Numbered from the stretch's first letter, positions 1-26,210 are shown. The stretch is 64,000 nt of DNA from Brachyhypopomus gauderio (GCF_052324685.1 NC_135223.1:18793822-18857821); one strand, 5' to 3'. The notes: generated by a model from the letters alone, not told the origin. A program made the numbers and translations.

Positions 1-2872
1 GAAAGACTTACAATGTACATTTTAAATGTAATTGATCTTTTAAAATGTTTACAGGTTTTAGGAATATTATGGCATTTTCATCCCAATCCTTGTCTATTGT
101 ATCCCTAGTGTTTGGTTTTATTAACACATACAATAATGTCAGTGTGATAATAATGTCAGTCCTTAGAAATGAATGGGAAAATCTCAAGATACACTCAAAA
201 GCCTAAGAGGTTTTAATGTATTTAAGGTTTTCCATATTGTTCTAAGTACAGTGAAAAATCAATATAATCATCTGGTTATTTATTATATTGTAACAGAACT
301 TGGAGGATGGTTATTTTTGTTTATTGGCCATATTTGTGCATATGTTTGCAAATAGTTGGCATGTACTGTTGCAATTGCAGGTAGTTTGTAAATGCTGAAG
401 CGCTCAGCAACGTGCTATATGTGATTATCAATGAAAAGAAACAATTTGCATAGTGTAGGAATTGAAAATAGCAGATCAGTATCTTCTTATGATTGTTTAA
501 TGGAAATAAAGGGAAGGTTCACATATACATTTGATATTGACTCACTTAATTTTCCTGTGTATAGAGAAAATGCATTAGTTTTCTTTCTTGACCCCCTTAG
601 TTACTGATGCATGAATATTAGATAAGTACCATTTTTATATTGTAAACAAATGTACTAACTGCACCAAAAGTAAATTATTCTGACTAAAGATGGGTGAAGA
701 TATTGTGTGGTTCTTTCTGTACATGTTTATCAAACATACTATGCATTCAATTATTTCTAAATATTTCAAAAATTTCTATTCTTGTCTTGGCACAATTGGC
801 ATTCTCATTGAATTGGCCTGTTCTCCAGTGAAATGATTCCAGTTTGTATATGTATGTGTGATCTGCCAGAACACATCTTTCCACACATGCAACTAAGACC
901 AAGCAATATCAAACATTTTTATTTGTAACAATTAAATCACACTACAAAGTTTCAAGAGATGTTTTGATTTAAAGCAGCCGTAAGATTGACATGGAGCTCA
1001 GCAACAAAGGAGGATGTGCTCCTGATTGTCCAGACCCACTCTTGTGTCAGCTTGTGTAATTCTCATCATAAACTGTCTAGATTGGCGAATCTTGTATTGT
1101 CAAATTTTCCTGAATGTAGAGAACACAGAATACACAAGAGGACTTGGCATACGCTATACATTTCATAGCAAAGATTTAACTAAACATACATACACGATAG
1201 TAGTTCCATATCTTCCAGAACTCCGTTATTAAAAGGTCCATTTATGCACAGTGATTAAACTTGAAATTTGTCATGTGAAACAATTTATTAATAACTGTAC
1301 CTCTATGACTAAGAAAACACAAGTTTCTGCAAAACATACTGAAATGTTTTATACCATTAAGCTGTGATCATACAAGGTTGGATCAGGCTTAATTTCAATT
1401 AAAAATCCAATGTCCAATTTCCAGTACCACAATACGAGTGACTCATCACAAACACACTTGTCTTTAATTACCACTATATGAAATCAATATCAAAATTTAG
1501 TTATTTTTGATCATACTAGAATCTCTCTCTTGGCATGCTAGTAATACTTGATCATTTGGTAAATAAAAAGGTTAAAGATGTTCCTCCCAACTGGTCCACT
1601 AAAACAGGAAAAAATACTGTTGAATTAACACTTAAAAATTATAAAGCATCAAGCTTTGTAGAAACTAACTTAGCACATTCCTCTTTGAGGCCCTGTGTGA
1701 CAGGAGCAGCTGAAGCTTGCATTACTATGCTTTGGTGAAGTGATGTTAAGTGATGTTAACTGGTGACATCTCTTTGCTACCATGAGAATTCCTAATTCTG
1801 CATAACATTCAGGTGGTATTATAATGACCATTTGCATGAAAACATTCTAGTTTTCTCTACTTGTACAAATTGTACTGGTTATCAGGGGAGACTGATAATA
1901 TATGCTGCAATTATTGCCTGTTCTTATGACTAATAATTCTCTAAAAATGTGTTAACCTAGATATAATAGAATAGTTTAGCTATCAGTGAAGATTTTAGTT
2001 TCTAGGCCACTTTTCCAGACCCACTTTCAATGTATAGGTTACTGTTACAGTATATGACACTGCTGTTAAAGGGCTAAAGGTGTAAATTAAATCCAATACT
2101 ACTACCATCCCCTAAAACCCAATAAATCCTGCATCTTTGAATGAGGTATGACTGGTTCTGAAGATTAACTGTGATGCAGCAGAGCCACAGTTTTGTTGCA
2201 AGATGTGCTTATTGATTAACAATTCAGATCATAATATTGCAATTGTGATTTTCAAATGCTGCACTATTTTTAATCACATCTGTCCATTTAAGCAAACGTA
2301 CGTTATAATATGTATGAAGGATCGTATTTGCACCCAACATGCTAAAATAAATACTTGATAGCCCATGCACAGCCATGAGAGCATACTGCCTGACCAAAAT
2401 TCTGTCTAGTGCCATTGGTGATATTAGACTCCTCCCACTTAGCTGCATTTCACAATTTCAGACCATAATTTATATGACAACGAGGACCTGAGCAAAGGTT
2501 GCTTTATCAGCTTTAAGAAGATCATGTGCTGAAGGGTCCATAGCATGACAACCTGGATTTAAAACAATATGAATAATAAAAATAAAAACTTATTACCGAA
2601 ACATTGCAATATAAATAATTATTAAATCACTTAGCAAGATAAACATGTCCAAATGTTGAACACGTGTCCTAGCAAGCTTCTGTCTTTCAGGTAAACTTTT
2701 AAATATCATACCTTAGACAACAAGCAAGTGTATGTCTCCAATGTTTACATACCAGAAGTTTTTTTTCATGTTTTGCACCTTGTAATATCTGAGTACGCAA
2801 TGCATACTTCTGAACTAGATGACACAGTTTCCTTCCAAAACCCCAGAGGCTATGGGATTTATTAATGCACTA
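1..2872. other. 3' flank of prune1, no gene recognised
   Basis: AT-rich sequence downstream of the prune1 stop codon. Only short open frames occur, none with splice-site support or recognisable protein similarity. Part of it may be prune1 3' untranslated region: a minus-strand AATAAA lies at 2863-2858, immediately after the stop. I see no RNA gene or transposon that I can name here. Confidence 0.6.
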
Positions 2873-5800
2873 TCATTGTGCTTCAAAGAGCGCCTCCTCA
2901 CTGGCTATCTTGCTGACTTTTTCAACCAGCACCTCTGCACTGATCTTGGGAAGGCCATTGTCCAAGGGACAACCCTCAACCAGACTGTTCATAGGAGTCG
3001 GGGGGACGCCAGAGTCTTCGTCCAGGCCGGCGTCCTCCAGACACTGCTGGCTGTCACTCTGTTCCAGTAGGCACTCTTCCTCCAACTCCAGCTCCTCCAG
3101 GTTGCCACCAAGTACCATCTTCCTTTCCCTCTCTTTAAGGAAGTCTGAAATAATTGGCAGCACCTTCTTGCGAGAGGCCAGTGCGTTGCCCTGAACATAG
3201 GTCTTCATATCCGGGTATGGACTGCTCATTGGACTAAGATTTAGAAGGGGGTTTCTGGCTTTTTCCAGAGCTTTGCTTACCTATTCAGCATGGCAATTAT
3301 GAAACAGAAAATTACTATAAAGAGTTAACAATATAAATAATTCAGACATACTCCCGTTCATATAAAATAAACTGATACCTCATCCCTGTAGAGTGTGCAG
3401 GAGCTGTAAACAGCAAGCTGTCTGAAAGGCTCCTTGTTGTCACTGAAAGAGATCGTCATGGCGATCACCAGGTTGTAGTTGTGCTTATGACAGAACTCAC
3501 AAAGCTCCTGCTGTAAACAGCGTCTCTGCAGGAAGGCCTGTAAACACGTTGTCTTTTTCAGTATTTTATCACAGCCAAACGATTATGCTGGGTTAAAAAT
3601 CCATGCAACTGTCACTGAAGTGATTCCTATCATGGTAGTTTATGTCTGCTGGATAAAAGGAATTCCAGAGTTAAGTTTTATTGTGATCACTGCATGTTTA
3701 AAAGCATTATGAGATGAGGGTACATGGAACGTTCTTCGATTATGGTTGTAAAAGAATATTACATAATTCCTAAGAATGGGCACATATTGCCCTGAACCAG
3801 TTTCACATATTACCCATACCTCAACAAAGTTGATTTAAAGCTGTTCTAAACAGGAACGTGTTATGCGGTCTTAATCACGCTATATTCTATAATTGTAGAA
3901 TATAGCCATGCAACCAATATGAAAAGTTCTTCATACAAATTACTCTTTTGTATCTAGTCATATTCCAGTAAAGTTTTAGGTTTACAGAACACAAAAAGGA
4001 CAGAGAGGAGCCGGAGAGGAGGACGGGTAATAACCAGAGTGAACTCATCATCTCAGCACTTACATCAAGTGTCATGTAGATAACACTGATGGCCAGTTTT
4101 AGCTCTCCCCCAGATACAGCTTTCATGTCCTTTAATAACATCTGCTCTGTGGTGAGGCCTGAACACAGAACACAACTTTTTGCATTTACATCTTCAGCAG
4201 ACACTGAACAAAACAAGCGCTTTCTTCATCATTCACTCATGAGACACTTGCGAGAGGGACATGCCACTTGAACATCTGGATTCAACAAACAGACAGGGAT
4301 TTCTCCTCATCACATCCCACTCACCTGATACATCAAACTTGGCGCTGTGTAGGGACTGGAAGAGTACACTCCTAGGGGGTAGCTTGGGAAAGCGCGTTTC
4401 TAAAAGCACGGCGTACTGGCTGTCTTTCGGGGTGACTTTTCCTGCCTCGGGTGCCATATTAACACAGTCGGTGATAATGGAGCCTGGTGACAAAAGGGAA
4501 GGTATGAATATTTAAAGGCAGATCAGTTGAACATCTCCGTCTTCACATCACTTGCGGCTGCTCTGCTGACGTGCAGGTCCAGCTGTTCCCCATGTGCTGC
4601 AGCCTGCTCAGAACATGCAATGTTCATGTCCAAAATGAGTAGGAAAAATGTGAGGGGAACTGTGAAAAAGTTCTGCTCAACCTGCGCACATGTACAAATG
4701 TTCATGAAGGTGTTTTCATACAAACAACTTATGAATAAAAAGATTAAAATCTGTGTTAAAGCATTAAATCTGTGTTTGCTGGTGACTCGTCTGCTTGAAA
4801 CAATTTTGTATCCAAGCAGGCCAGGCACTGCCAGTTGGCTGCAGACAAAGTAAACAACAGACTGAGCTCAGAGGACACGCATTCATGTTGAAAATTGCTG
4901 CCACTTAGCCTGGTAAAAGGCCATGCTGTGGTAAGCTTCACAGACCAAACAATCTGGGGATTTGCACAAGTTGAAATTGCACAAATTGCATCACGCTATA
5001 TTAACCTTTCATGTCTTCAACATTAAACCTGAAATTTCCTACACTGTTCTGCAAGGTATTATCAGCACAGAAAAAAATTTTCTTCCCGGTGTTCAGCACA
5101 AATAACATTTTTAGATACTATGTCATTTATAATGTCAGCTGTAATAACACCACTGGAGTCAACATCTAATATCTCGTGTTTCTGGAGTGCGTATTTGTTC
5201 CAGTATAAAGTCTGACCAAAGTTAACGTTAGAGACACTGCCAGGAAAATAGTCTGAAGAATGCACACATATTACAGAGCTGGATCTCCACATTAATCTTA
5301 TTTAATAAGATGCAAAAATGGCTGTGGACTGTTCTGGAGCATGAGCAGTTCACTTTCAATCAATTAGCCTGTGTGTTTTTGTCTGCTGGAATATGTTAAT
5401 TGAATTACCGTATAAAAGCTGTGCCACCTGCTGGTCCACCACTGCAGGGCCTTTCTGGACAAGGCGCTCCGTCACCAGCGTGGCACAAGAGCCCACAATC
5501 TCCACCGTGACATGGCAGGAGGGAGAGGGAGTCCTTTCTAGACGGTGATGATCGATGACCTCTACCACGGCTGACTCCAGTGCACGGTCGTCCCTGCAGG
5601 GAGGTGGTCCCGAGTTACAGCGCACAGAGCACGAAGATCCAGTGCATGCTCACTTAGCCGGCTTAGATCACAGCGTTCCTACTCCGCTGCTTCCCATACA
5701 GATGTTATAAGCTTGGCTCAAAGTGAATGACTCCAAAAAAGGGACAGCTTCAGGCTTGTTTAGATTTACACTGAAATATACTGTGAATTTTCTTGCAGTA

Positions 5801-6426
5801 AATTCTGAAGCCGAGCAAACCGTGGCTTACTGTCTTATAAATGAATAACCACGACTGACAGTGTGCTATTAGTCATGGCATGGAGGAAACATACTCGGGC
5901 AAAACATTGTGGTCCACTAATGTTATAGCCAGCTGCTGCAGGCCGTGGAGATCCACCTCGTCCCTGAACAGCAGGTAGTCCTGAGACAGGCCGCTCTCTT
6001 TCAGCAGGAAAACACAGTCAGAGCGCAAGGGGAACTCTGACCGTGGGATGTTGAGGACAGGGACAGCGGCTTCACCAGAGCTCAGCGTCTAGGACCAGGA
6101 CAACAAGGCTTTAAACAATGCACAACTTCTCAAAGCACTTTTGTGATAATACAGCACTCAAGCTGATACACTCGCAGTGTAATTCAACAACAAAAGAGAG
6201 CAGCTCACCTTCGACAGAAAGTAGGCAAAGGTGAGGGCTGACACCATGGAGTCAATATCACATGCCTCATTTCCCAGCACCACATGCAGCAACCCTGAGC
6301 TGGTCTTCATATGATTCTAAGAGCAGCATAGAACAATGAATAAATGCTACACATTAACATCACTGTAATAAACCACAGCTCATGTTCCAGCTATTAAAAT
6401 TCAAAAGTGCATTCATATATATATGT

Positions 6427-6508
<82 letters not shown>

Positions 6509-9271
6509 CAGGATCCACTGATATGGTGGAAAAATAACCAGAGCAGGTTTCCGCTAATGGCAAAAATTGCATGAAAATATCTCTGCATATGCCCTACCAG
6601 CACACCCTCAAAAAGAGTTTTCAGCACAGTGGGAAGTGTGGTCACCCCAATCCGCAGCTTATTAATCCGGTTATTACAGTTTAGCGCGTTTCGGGAAGTC
6701 ATGCTTTCTGTTTGTTTTATTTTTTCTTGCTCTTATTATATTTTCATTCATTATTCTTTCCCTCATTTGTTGTTCTGCTGTGATATCATAGTGAAATCCA
6801 TGATGATTTATTTTAAAGCTTTTTCAAAAAAAGGTAAATGCCATAGCCATTCATAAGCTCTGTTGCTTCATTTTGTTGATCAACTTTTAATAAATGTGTT
6901 TACAAACACCTTCGTGTCAATTTTATTTTGTAGCAAAATTAATGCTTTTGCTGAAGTTGAACGTCATACTTCGGTTGACAATGAGCAAGTTTCCCGACGC
7001 ACAACAAGCAGGCTTATTCCATTTATATACAAATATATTTGATTTTCATTTGATTTGATTTATTCCATTTGCGTGAATAACATGAAATGTTTAAAAAGAC
7101 ATGCTATAACCTAAAAATAAATAATAATATCCTAATAATAATAGTAGAATAATAATAAATAATATAATAATATGCCAATTAGGCATATTTGTAGCAGTAG
7201 GGTATTTTATTATTAAGTTATATACCTGATTGTATCATTTTCCGTACAATCCCTACTAAAGTTTTAGGTGAAGGAGACCTAAAGAAGGTCAGTGCATGTT
7301 TGTGGAAAAACAAAAAAGTAGGCGTGGCATCGCGATGGTTACCATCCATCACTATGGTGGGTCATAAATGACGACGGACGATAATATCGTCCATCCGCAC
7401 AACCCTAATATATAACCTATACATCTCAAAACATCTACCAAACATAATCAGCACTGTTTATTCATATGGCAACAGGAGGAGAGGAAATTATAGCTTTTAG
7501 TAATGTGAATTTAAAAAACTGAACAATACAAATTCTACAAGCCTATTGTTTTGAGGGAGCTATTAAAAAGATTGGGAGCTATTAAGATTGACGCAATTAA
7601 CATTTTATTTCACAGCACTAATGAGAATGTGAAATTGATACCTTTCTAAATACATTTTATATTGATTCATCTTTTCACCTTAATAGCATGTGTTCATGTG
7701 AATTAACTAAACAAGCATGCATTAATATGTAACTAATTATTTTTATGCATAGGCACAGATAACTAATTTTACGAAGCTACTGATCTTCATCTTGGTGGTT
7801 AGTATAGTATAGTCAGTGTTGCCTCTCTTGTGGGGGGACCAGTGTTTGTAACACCATCTGAGCAAGAGCTCTATGCCACACTAAGACTCTTTGGGCAAGA
7901 ACCCTAACACAACATCTGCCTACCTCTGTGACATGTCTGAAACATTAAACCGCTCTGGATAAGAGAAAAATTAAAGCCTAGTCCCAGTCATTTACACAGC
8001 CATGTCCTGACCTAATCATTTCACATGGTTAGTATATCAAGGGTATACAAGTAGTAGATGTTGAAATTTCTAACTGCTACTCTTTGAATCGTTCATCTTT
8101 GCTAACACAAAGAGGGATAAGAATACCATTACTAAGCACTATCATAATTGTGTTAATTGTGCTGCAACTTCTGTCTTTCTTTACTCTCTTTTGAAAATCT
8201 AGTCTAATCTTAATTCTACAACCTTTATATACATTAGCACTGTTGCCCGTCTGAAAACCAGGACTCAGGTCACATCACAGGAATAAAGAAGGGAGAGACT
8301 GTAAAACAAAAAGGTGACAACGGTACATGTTGTTGTTTTTGTTTTTTTGTGTGTTTTTTTTTGGGGGGGGGGGGGCGGGTACTATAGATGACTAATAGGG
8401 AAATTAAAATTAAATTTAAATTAAAGCTTGTTTTGCCAAAATCTGAAGGCAGCAAAGCCAATAAATAATTTTTACAATTTTTTAAAAACACTGTAGAGAG
8501 ACTGATCAGACTACAGACAACCATGAGATTCTGCTTGGCTGGCTGCAAAACTAATGGCTCTAATAGGTTCATATCCTACCTAGCTGGTATTGAATATTGT
8601 GTCATACTGAATACTTATGGGTGTCACCATTCCACTATTTAACCTTCTTCATGCTTCAAACCAAAAAAGCCTCGGATGATATGTACTGAAGGATCTGTTT
8701 AAATGTACTGAAGGATCTATTCAAGAACCCAGCCATTTATCTCTCTATCTAACCTCATAGACTGTACATACAACCCATGTCCAACATAGTCACTGAGAAA
8801 GCTAGCTTAGCTTACAGCTAACGGACCTCAGCTCATTCGTTCATCTAAATGAGCTACTTAATCGCACCAGGCTGCTATATAACAAAACCGTGAAAAACAT
8901 CGAAATAAGAATGAAATTTTTAAATTAATAAATACGAGACACAACAAAACACACGGGAAACTTCTTGAAGGAAGCCTCATTTTTGCTGTATTATCAGTGC
9001 AACAGCGGGTCCGCACATGCGACAGAGTCGCACTGACAGACGCCACACAACGCCCAGCAACTTTTAGACACTTTACCCCGTCATGCAGTCTAACAGGCCA
9101 CAGTAAACATCTTTCTGACACAACTTCCTAAAAATCTGGCCCGCTTCAATCACACGAAACTTGAGCCCGCACGTCTGGACAGACTGCCATTAGTTATTAA
9201 CTCGACAAACTAAAAGTCCCTCTTGTCTTTACCTTTAACACCTCGGGACAGCTCCGTAGATACGCTTCCAT
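2873..9271 (-). CDS. prune1: prune1, exopolyphosphatase PRUNE1 (8 coding exons, 448 aa)
   Basis: Coding exons: 9271-9233, 6316-6209, 6088-5895, 5593-5409, 4483-4325, 4158-4064, 3537-3379, 3280-2873; all junctions are GT-AG and in phase. PRUNE1 is a DHH-superfamily short-chain exopolyphosphatase and cyclic-nucleotide phosphodiesterase that binds NME1 and affects cell migration and neurodevelopment; it is mainly cytoplasmic. Metal-site motifs are visible: GNEACDID (28-35), VDHN (107-110), IDHHR (127-131) and a DCVNM motif starting the fifth exon; the DHHA2 domain follows. The acidic C-terminus ends with the conserved block containing [10 protein letters not shown] and [13 protein letters not shown]. 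The length is close to human (453 aa). The start is the first ATG, followed by a 13-codon exon matching the family N-terminus. Intron 1 (9232-6317) is long and holds a (TA)n tract and possible transposon debris. Identity is secure; exact UTRs are unknown. Confidence 0.95.
6430..6505. repeat. (TA)n microsatellite in prune1 intron 1
   Basis: About 76 bases of nearly perfect TA dinucleotide repeat, about 115 bases upstream (in the prune1 sense) of the exon 2 acceptor. It explains the Tyr-Ile repeat open frames seen there, which are not genes. Confidence 0.97.
7240..7415. mobile_element. Possible transposon end with nested palindromes (prune1 intron 1)
   Basis: Contains two perfect odd palindromes, GATGGTTACCATC (7334-7346) and GGACGATAATATCGTCC (7376-7392), next to CCGCACAACCCTA. 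This resembles the subterminal part of non-autonomous hAT-type repeats in fish as I remember them. The other end was not found, so boundaries and class are uncertain. Confidence 0.3.
8363..8379. repeat. Poly-G run next to a T-rich run (prune1 intron 1)
   Basis: A run of 13 G interrupted once by C before GGG follows a T/GT-rich stretch. It is a simple-sequence tract in intron 1; prone to sequencing error. Confidence 0.85.
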
Positions 9272-9460
9272 TTTTACCCGGAACCTGAGGTTACTCGAGT
9301 ACCCAAATGTCCGTATGAGAAAATCCTTTGCAAGCAAACTGTCTTACAGTAGTTCACAACCTCTTGAATGTGCTGCCAATTTTTTTAGTGTGCTTGTTGT
9401 TTGCCCAATCTGCGAACCTGCCCGTTTTGGATCGCACATGCGCAGAAAGTCACGCGTTTG
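9272..9460 (-). promoter_or_regulatory. prune1 5' flank with NRF1-like site
   Basis: Sequence immediately upstream of the prune1 ATG. CGCACATGCGCAG at 9434-9446 resembles an NRF1 site, and several CpG dinucleotides occur, as expected for a housekeeping promoter. No TATA box is seen. The transcription start is not determined. Confidence 0.4.
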
Positions 9461-9713
9461 TACGCTAACGTTACATTTATATGGGAGGCCAGAAAGGCCA
9501 AAGAACACAGAAATCAAACTCGTTTTACTTTAAAATTAACGTCGTATATTTCGTCATTATGATGCAGGTAACTGACAATGCCTGAAAGAAAGCCACTAAA
9601 TCTATAAAGCGAAATTAGCTAGAATTTTTTGTGTCATTCTCAATTCCTGAAAAAGCAAGCATGTTTAGGGTGATGAGCTGCAACTGCATGTTTATATATA
9701 CTTACACACACAC

Positions 9714-9950
9714 ACACTCACCGGCCACTTTATTAGGTACACCTTGCTAGTACCAGGTTGGAGCCCCTTTTGTCTTCAGAGCTGCCTTAATGCTTTGTGG
9801 CATAGAGTTCAACAAGGTACTGGAAACATTCCTCAGACAGTCTGGTCCAAACTGTCATGATAACATCACACAGTTGCTGCAGATTTGTCAGCTGCACATC
9901 CATGATGCAAATCTCCTGTTCCACCACATCCCAAAGGTGCCATTCGAGTT
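9714..9950. mobile_element. Tc1-like transposon fragment (one terminal end plus transposase 3' part)
   Basis: Begins with the terminal repeat CCGGCCACTTTATTAGGTAC (9721-9740), a very common Tc1/mariner-like end in teleosts. It continues with the reverse complement of the transposase C-terminal region (family phrases such as CAGTTGCTGCAGATTTGTC near 9873). Similarity fades after about 9950, so this is a truncated, inactive copy. A second copy of what I judge to be the same family lies in pogz at 59640-60470. Confidence 0.75.
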
Positions 9951-11355
9951 CATTGACGAATGGATATTCAATGGAATCTGAATTCTGTCACCTTCATATC
10001 TAGGCCTGTTTGGATGAGACACCCTGGTGAATACCTTTTATTATGGTAATGAGTGGCAGTGAGGTAAGCAGTTCGTTATACTGTGATTTCTTAGTGCTTT
10101 ATGTATTAGTAATGTATTACTATGCTCCAGGGAGCTGAACCTTTGATTTTGCAGTTACAGGCACCTTGTGGTATCTTTCCCAGGCTGCCCACCAGCAGCC
10201 AGCTTCAGCTCAGACAGTAAGTCTGTGTTCACACATTCCTGTATTTTAAGCAAAAACACTCTTGAAAATGGAATGCCCTCAGTTAACATTAGCACACTGA
10301 TACAGTTATGCTAAGTGCAGTGCTGAAACCAAGATAATGAAGCCATGAGTTCTGACTACCTTTTCCTGTTTTTCTTGTTTTGTATTATTTTGAAATAGGA
10401 GACGGTGGTAGTGGTTCACATGCTTTCCAGGGCTCCTACCCTTCCACTCAATTCAAGTTCTATTGCTGTTTAGAAATGAGACAATGATCCAGTGTCCAAT
10501 TCCATGACTACATTATTTGAGGTGATTTCTGTCATATTTGGAAGCTAATTTTGAATCTTTTTTATTTTTTTTAATAATGTTAAAATAATTTGTACATTTT
10601 AAAATTTTACTTTTACAGATTCACTAATTTTTTCTATTTTGATTTAATATTTAAAACCATAACACAGTATATTTCCAAACTGTCATCATAGTATTTTTGC
10701 TACATATTATATATTAATCTTTCAAGTTTAATAAATAGATTTTGAATAGAAATCTTTCTGGGGTCTGATCAAAGAGACAGGTATGGGTTGAGCAGTGTGA
10801 AAGAGCCATGGGTATGCACAGTATGAGAAGCAGATATAAGTAGGAACTGATGGAGTCTGAGAGATGGATATGTTTGGGGTAACCCAAGTGGTAGATGTAC
10901 GAGTAACCTAAGAGGATCTTGTACAAGGGAGTCCACAACAGCACCAAACTACAAAGCTCTTAATAGTGCTACAAATCCTGAACAGATCAGATTTTAAATG
11001 ATGAAGTCATGAAAGCAGTACATCTCAACAAATTGAATTTTCTATAGCCAAAGGTCTTGGGGTTGGGACTTCAGCTTGGAAAGAACGCCCACATGTCATG
11101 TGTGGATGTGAATATTTAAAGCAGTGAACACCTTTTCAGGATACAGGTTTGAACCAATTGTATTAATGGTTCGAACAGCAGGAAACGTTAAAATGTGTAT
11201 GTGTAAAAATATGGAGATGACATCAAAGTGATCTTCCCATTAACTGTGGCCAAATGTTTCAAATGCCAGAGTATCTGTTCTTTCAGTGTCGGTATCCTCC
11301 TCCATACTGTCTGACATGATGTAATACACATGCATTAGCCTACTGGGCCCATCAC

Positions 11356-11361
11356 TTTATT
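11356..11361 (-). terminator. Candidate myo1f polyadenylation signal
   Basis: AATAAA on the minus strand about 500 bases past the myo1f stop codon; a plausible 3' UTR length. There is no further support from sequence alone. Confidence 0.35.
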
Positions 11362-11862
11362 ACATGACTTTTAACTACCGGTAATAGAAACTGTATTGAT
11401 CCCTAAGGAAACTGCAGGGTAAGAGTAGGAGACATGGCACAAGTAAACAGCTTTCAAGTACCAGCTTCTCTTCAGCAAAGAGTAAACAGTTATAAAAAAT
11501 AAGTATAAAAGGAACTGATAAAAAAAGACGACAATAAAATTGCTGCATTCAGGTCTTCCACATTTTAACACCATTTGTGCATACTGTGCTTTACTGTACA
11601 TTAAGGCTATATAGACTTTTTTGTATATCTCGATGTAATAAAATGTAATATTAAAATAAACTTCAATGTTTTATAAAAATTTCAGGAAGCAGAAACAAAA
11701 TTATCCAGAGCCAAGTTGTTCATCTTGTCTCTCATTCTCTAAACCTGATCCGATGGGTTTTGGGTGTAATATTTGCCGATATCTGGTGATTGTATGCAAT
11801 ACTGTTGCTCTTGTTTTGATCTTTGCTTTGCTAATTGAAAGTTCTTCCATTAGCATCCTGAT

Positions 11863-24406
<12,544 letters not shown>

Positions 24407-25776
24407 CTTGAAATAAACACTTCCTGTATCTCAACTCAGGGAGTGTACGATAGGATCCGAGTATTCAAGGAACGAGAAGGTTTCAGGTGAAACTCGGATT
24501 TTAAGGTGATCAGTATTCTATGTCCATTTGCTGTCCTATATTGCTTTGTAATCCTTATGAATTGTTAAGCCCATAAAATGAGTCCTAAATTGTAAAACAG
24601 TCATGTATTCTACTTGTAAGGAAAGTCGGACACTGGTAGACTATACAGCGACAAGTGCAGACAGGTAAGGAACTTTTTTTTGTCCTTACACCTCCTTCTT
24701 CGTCCAGAGGGAATTGTGGGTAGGCATATTTGAGTATTACTGCACTCTCAACGTCGCCACCCACCGATTCTTTGGGACATGCAAGTGCCTTCAAGGATTT
24801 GATGATTTCCATCACAAAAACGTTACCAAACCACCACGAAACAACATTATCTTGGGCATCATTAGCACTCGGTGTGTGAAACATTTAATTTATTATACAA
24901 AGGAACATTCACAAGTTAAGGGAGGTCATTCACATGATCGTAAGAGCTGGTCCGTCTTACAAGATACAAAGAAAGGGAAAAGTTCGGACAGAAAACAAAT
25001 AGTATAAAATGGTAACGAGAAAGATATACATACTCCAAAATGGCTTACTTGAGCATGTTCAAATAATTTGGAAGAACTAGGCTTCATCTAAAAAGGTGAA
25101 TTAAAACTTACTAGAGAGGGGTCATACTTTTCGAGTTTTAATACGAAAATGTCTTTAAATTTACTTCTAACCCTGTGCATGTTCTGGCATGTAATTATCC
25201 AAAACTAGATATTAACAAAAGCCCTTGCTTTTTTGTTTGTTTACTACCATCATTTGATTGGCTCACTTGCCACATTTACCCTATGTAGCAACATTTGAAC
25301 CACTGCTCTCTAGTTAAAATAATACAGGTGTTCAGTGGCTACATTACATATTTAAGAACAATATACATCTCGTCCCCATAATTCAGACAAGAGACCATGC
25401 ACATTCTGCAAGTTTAAAATTTTAGGTCATGGACATTTATACAGGTTTGGGCATCTTAGAATGCCCAAACTATTTGAAATTATTAACAGAAAGAAATGAG
25501 TAAAAGCAAGTCGGACTTGTCATGTAAGAATGTAAGTAAGCGAGTATTTTTTTTTTTTATCAATAGGAAATAAATAGTGTTTTTGACTCTTGGTCTTCCA
25601 TTTCACACTTTAATACTTAAAATGGTTAGAACTGGACTTGTGGTAAATCTATGCATTTTTTCCCCACTCATATTTAGGTTTGTAGCTTTCTCATGCGTCT
25701 GTGCGTCAGCACGATGAATCGTGAGCGACTTTCATGAGGGGCTAAAAGTGTGAGGTCAAAAAAGCCCATATGAAGC

Positions 25777-25782
25777 TTTATT
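25777..25782 (-). terminator. Candidate pi4kb polyadenylation signal
   Basis: AATAAA on the minus strand about 790 bases past the stop codon. A second candidate is at 24894-24889. Which is used cannot be decided from sequence. Confidence 0.3.
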
Positions 25783-26161
25783 GAGCCAATCTGTACACCT
25801 TCAAAGAGATCCAACGTTGGAGTCTCCTCTCAAGCTCCATGTCTTAACAGTTCTGTTCGGATTTGTGAAAAGTGTGTGGTTCTGAACCTGTAGCTAAAAT
25901 AACACTGATCAGAGCAAACTGGAGAACCCACTTATGACTCTGTGCAGTTTACCCTCCATCGTCTTCATATTACAAAGCGTACATCCCTCAAAATGTTACT
26001 TAGTCTGACCACTAGTCGGTTGTCTCAGTGGTGATTGCATTGTGTACAAGTAAAAACGTAAGGTTGTTCACTCAAAGTAGAGATCATTAGTGATGGACAC
26101 ACAAATTGCTCTGGAACAAATGGGAATTTAAGACAGTAAGTACAGAGCACATGGATGAATA

Positions 26162-26210
26162 CAAAAAAACCCAAACAAACAAACAAAAAACAAACAAACA
26201 AACAAACACA
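26162..26210. repeat. (CAAA)n-like simple repeat
   Basis: An A-rich tract of repeated CAAA units in the presumed pi4kb 3' UTR. Confidence 0.9.

Larger units (their letters stand above)
9461..11862. other. Spacer between prune1 and myo1f
   Basis: No gene recognised on either strand. It holds a Tc1-like fragment near 9715-9950; otherwise AT-rich unique-looking sequence with only short unsupported frames. Its right end is probably the myo1f 3' untranslated region. Confidence 0.6.

Noticed and set aside
5895-5945. Reading VDHN in prune1 as an inactivating mutation of the DHH motif
   Set aside because: DHN is the usual second motif in family II pyrophosphatases, and the true DHH follows at 128-130.
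6360-6702. Tyr-Ile repeat proteins
   Set aside because: Translations of the TA microsatellite.
9315-9533. Plus-strand 72-codon frame at the prune1 promoter (possible divergent gene)
   Set aside because: No recognisable domain, no donor-acceptor structure, and it lies in the CpG-containing promoter segment.
24585-24884. 100-codon minus-strand frame upstream of myo1f with protein-like composition
   Set aside because: No family recognised, no supporting splice sites, and it overlaps an equally long plus-strand frame. Kept as non-coding 5' flank or UTR.
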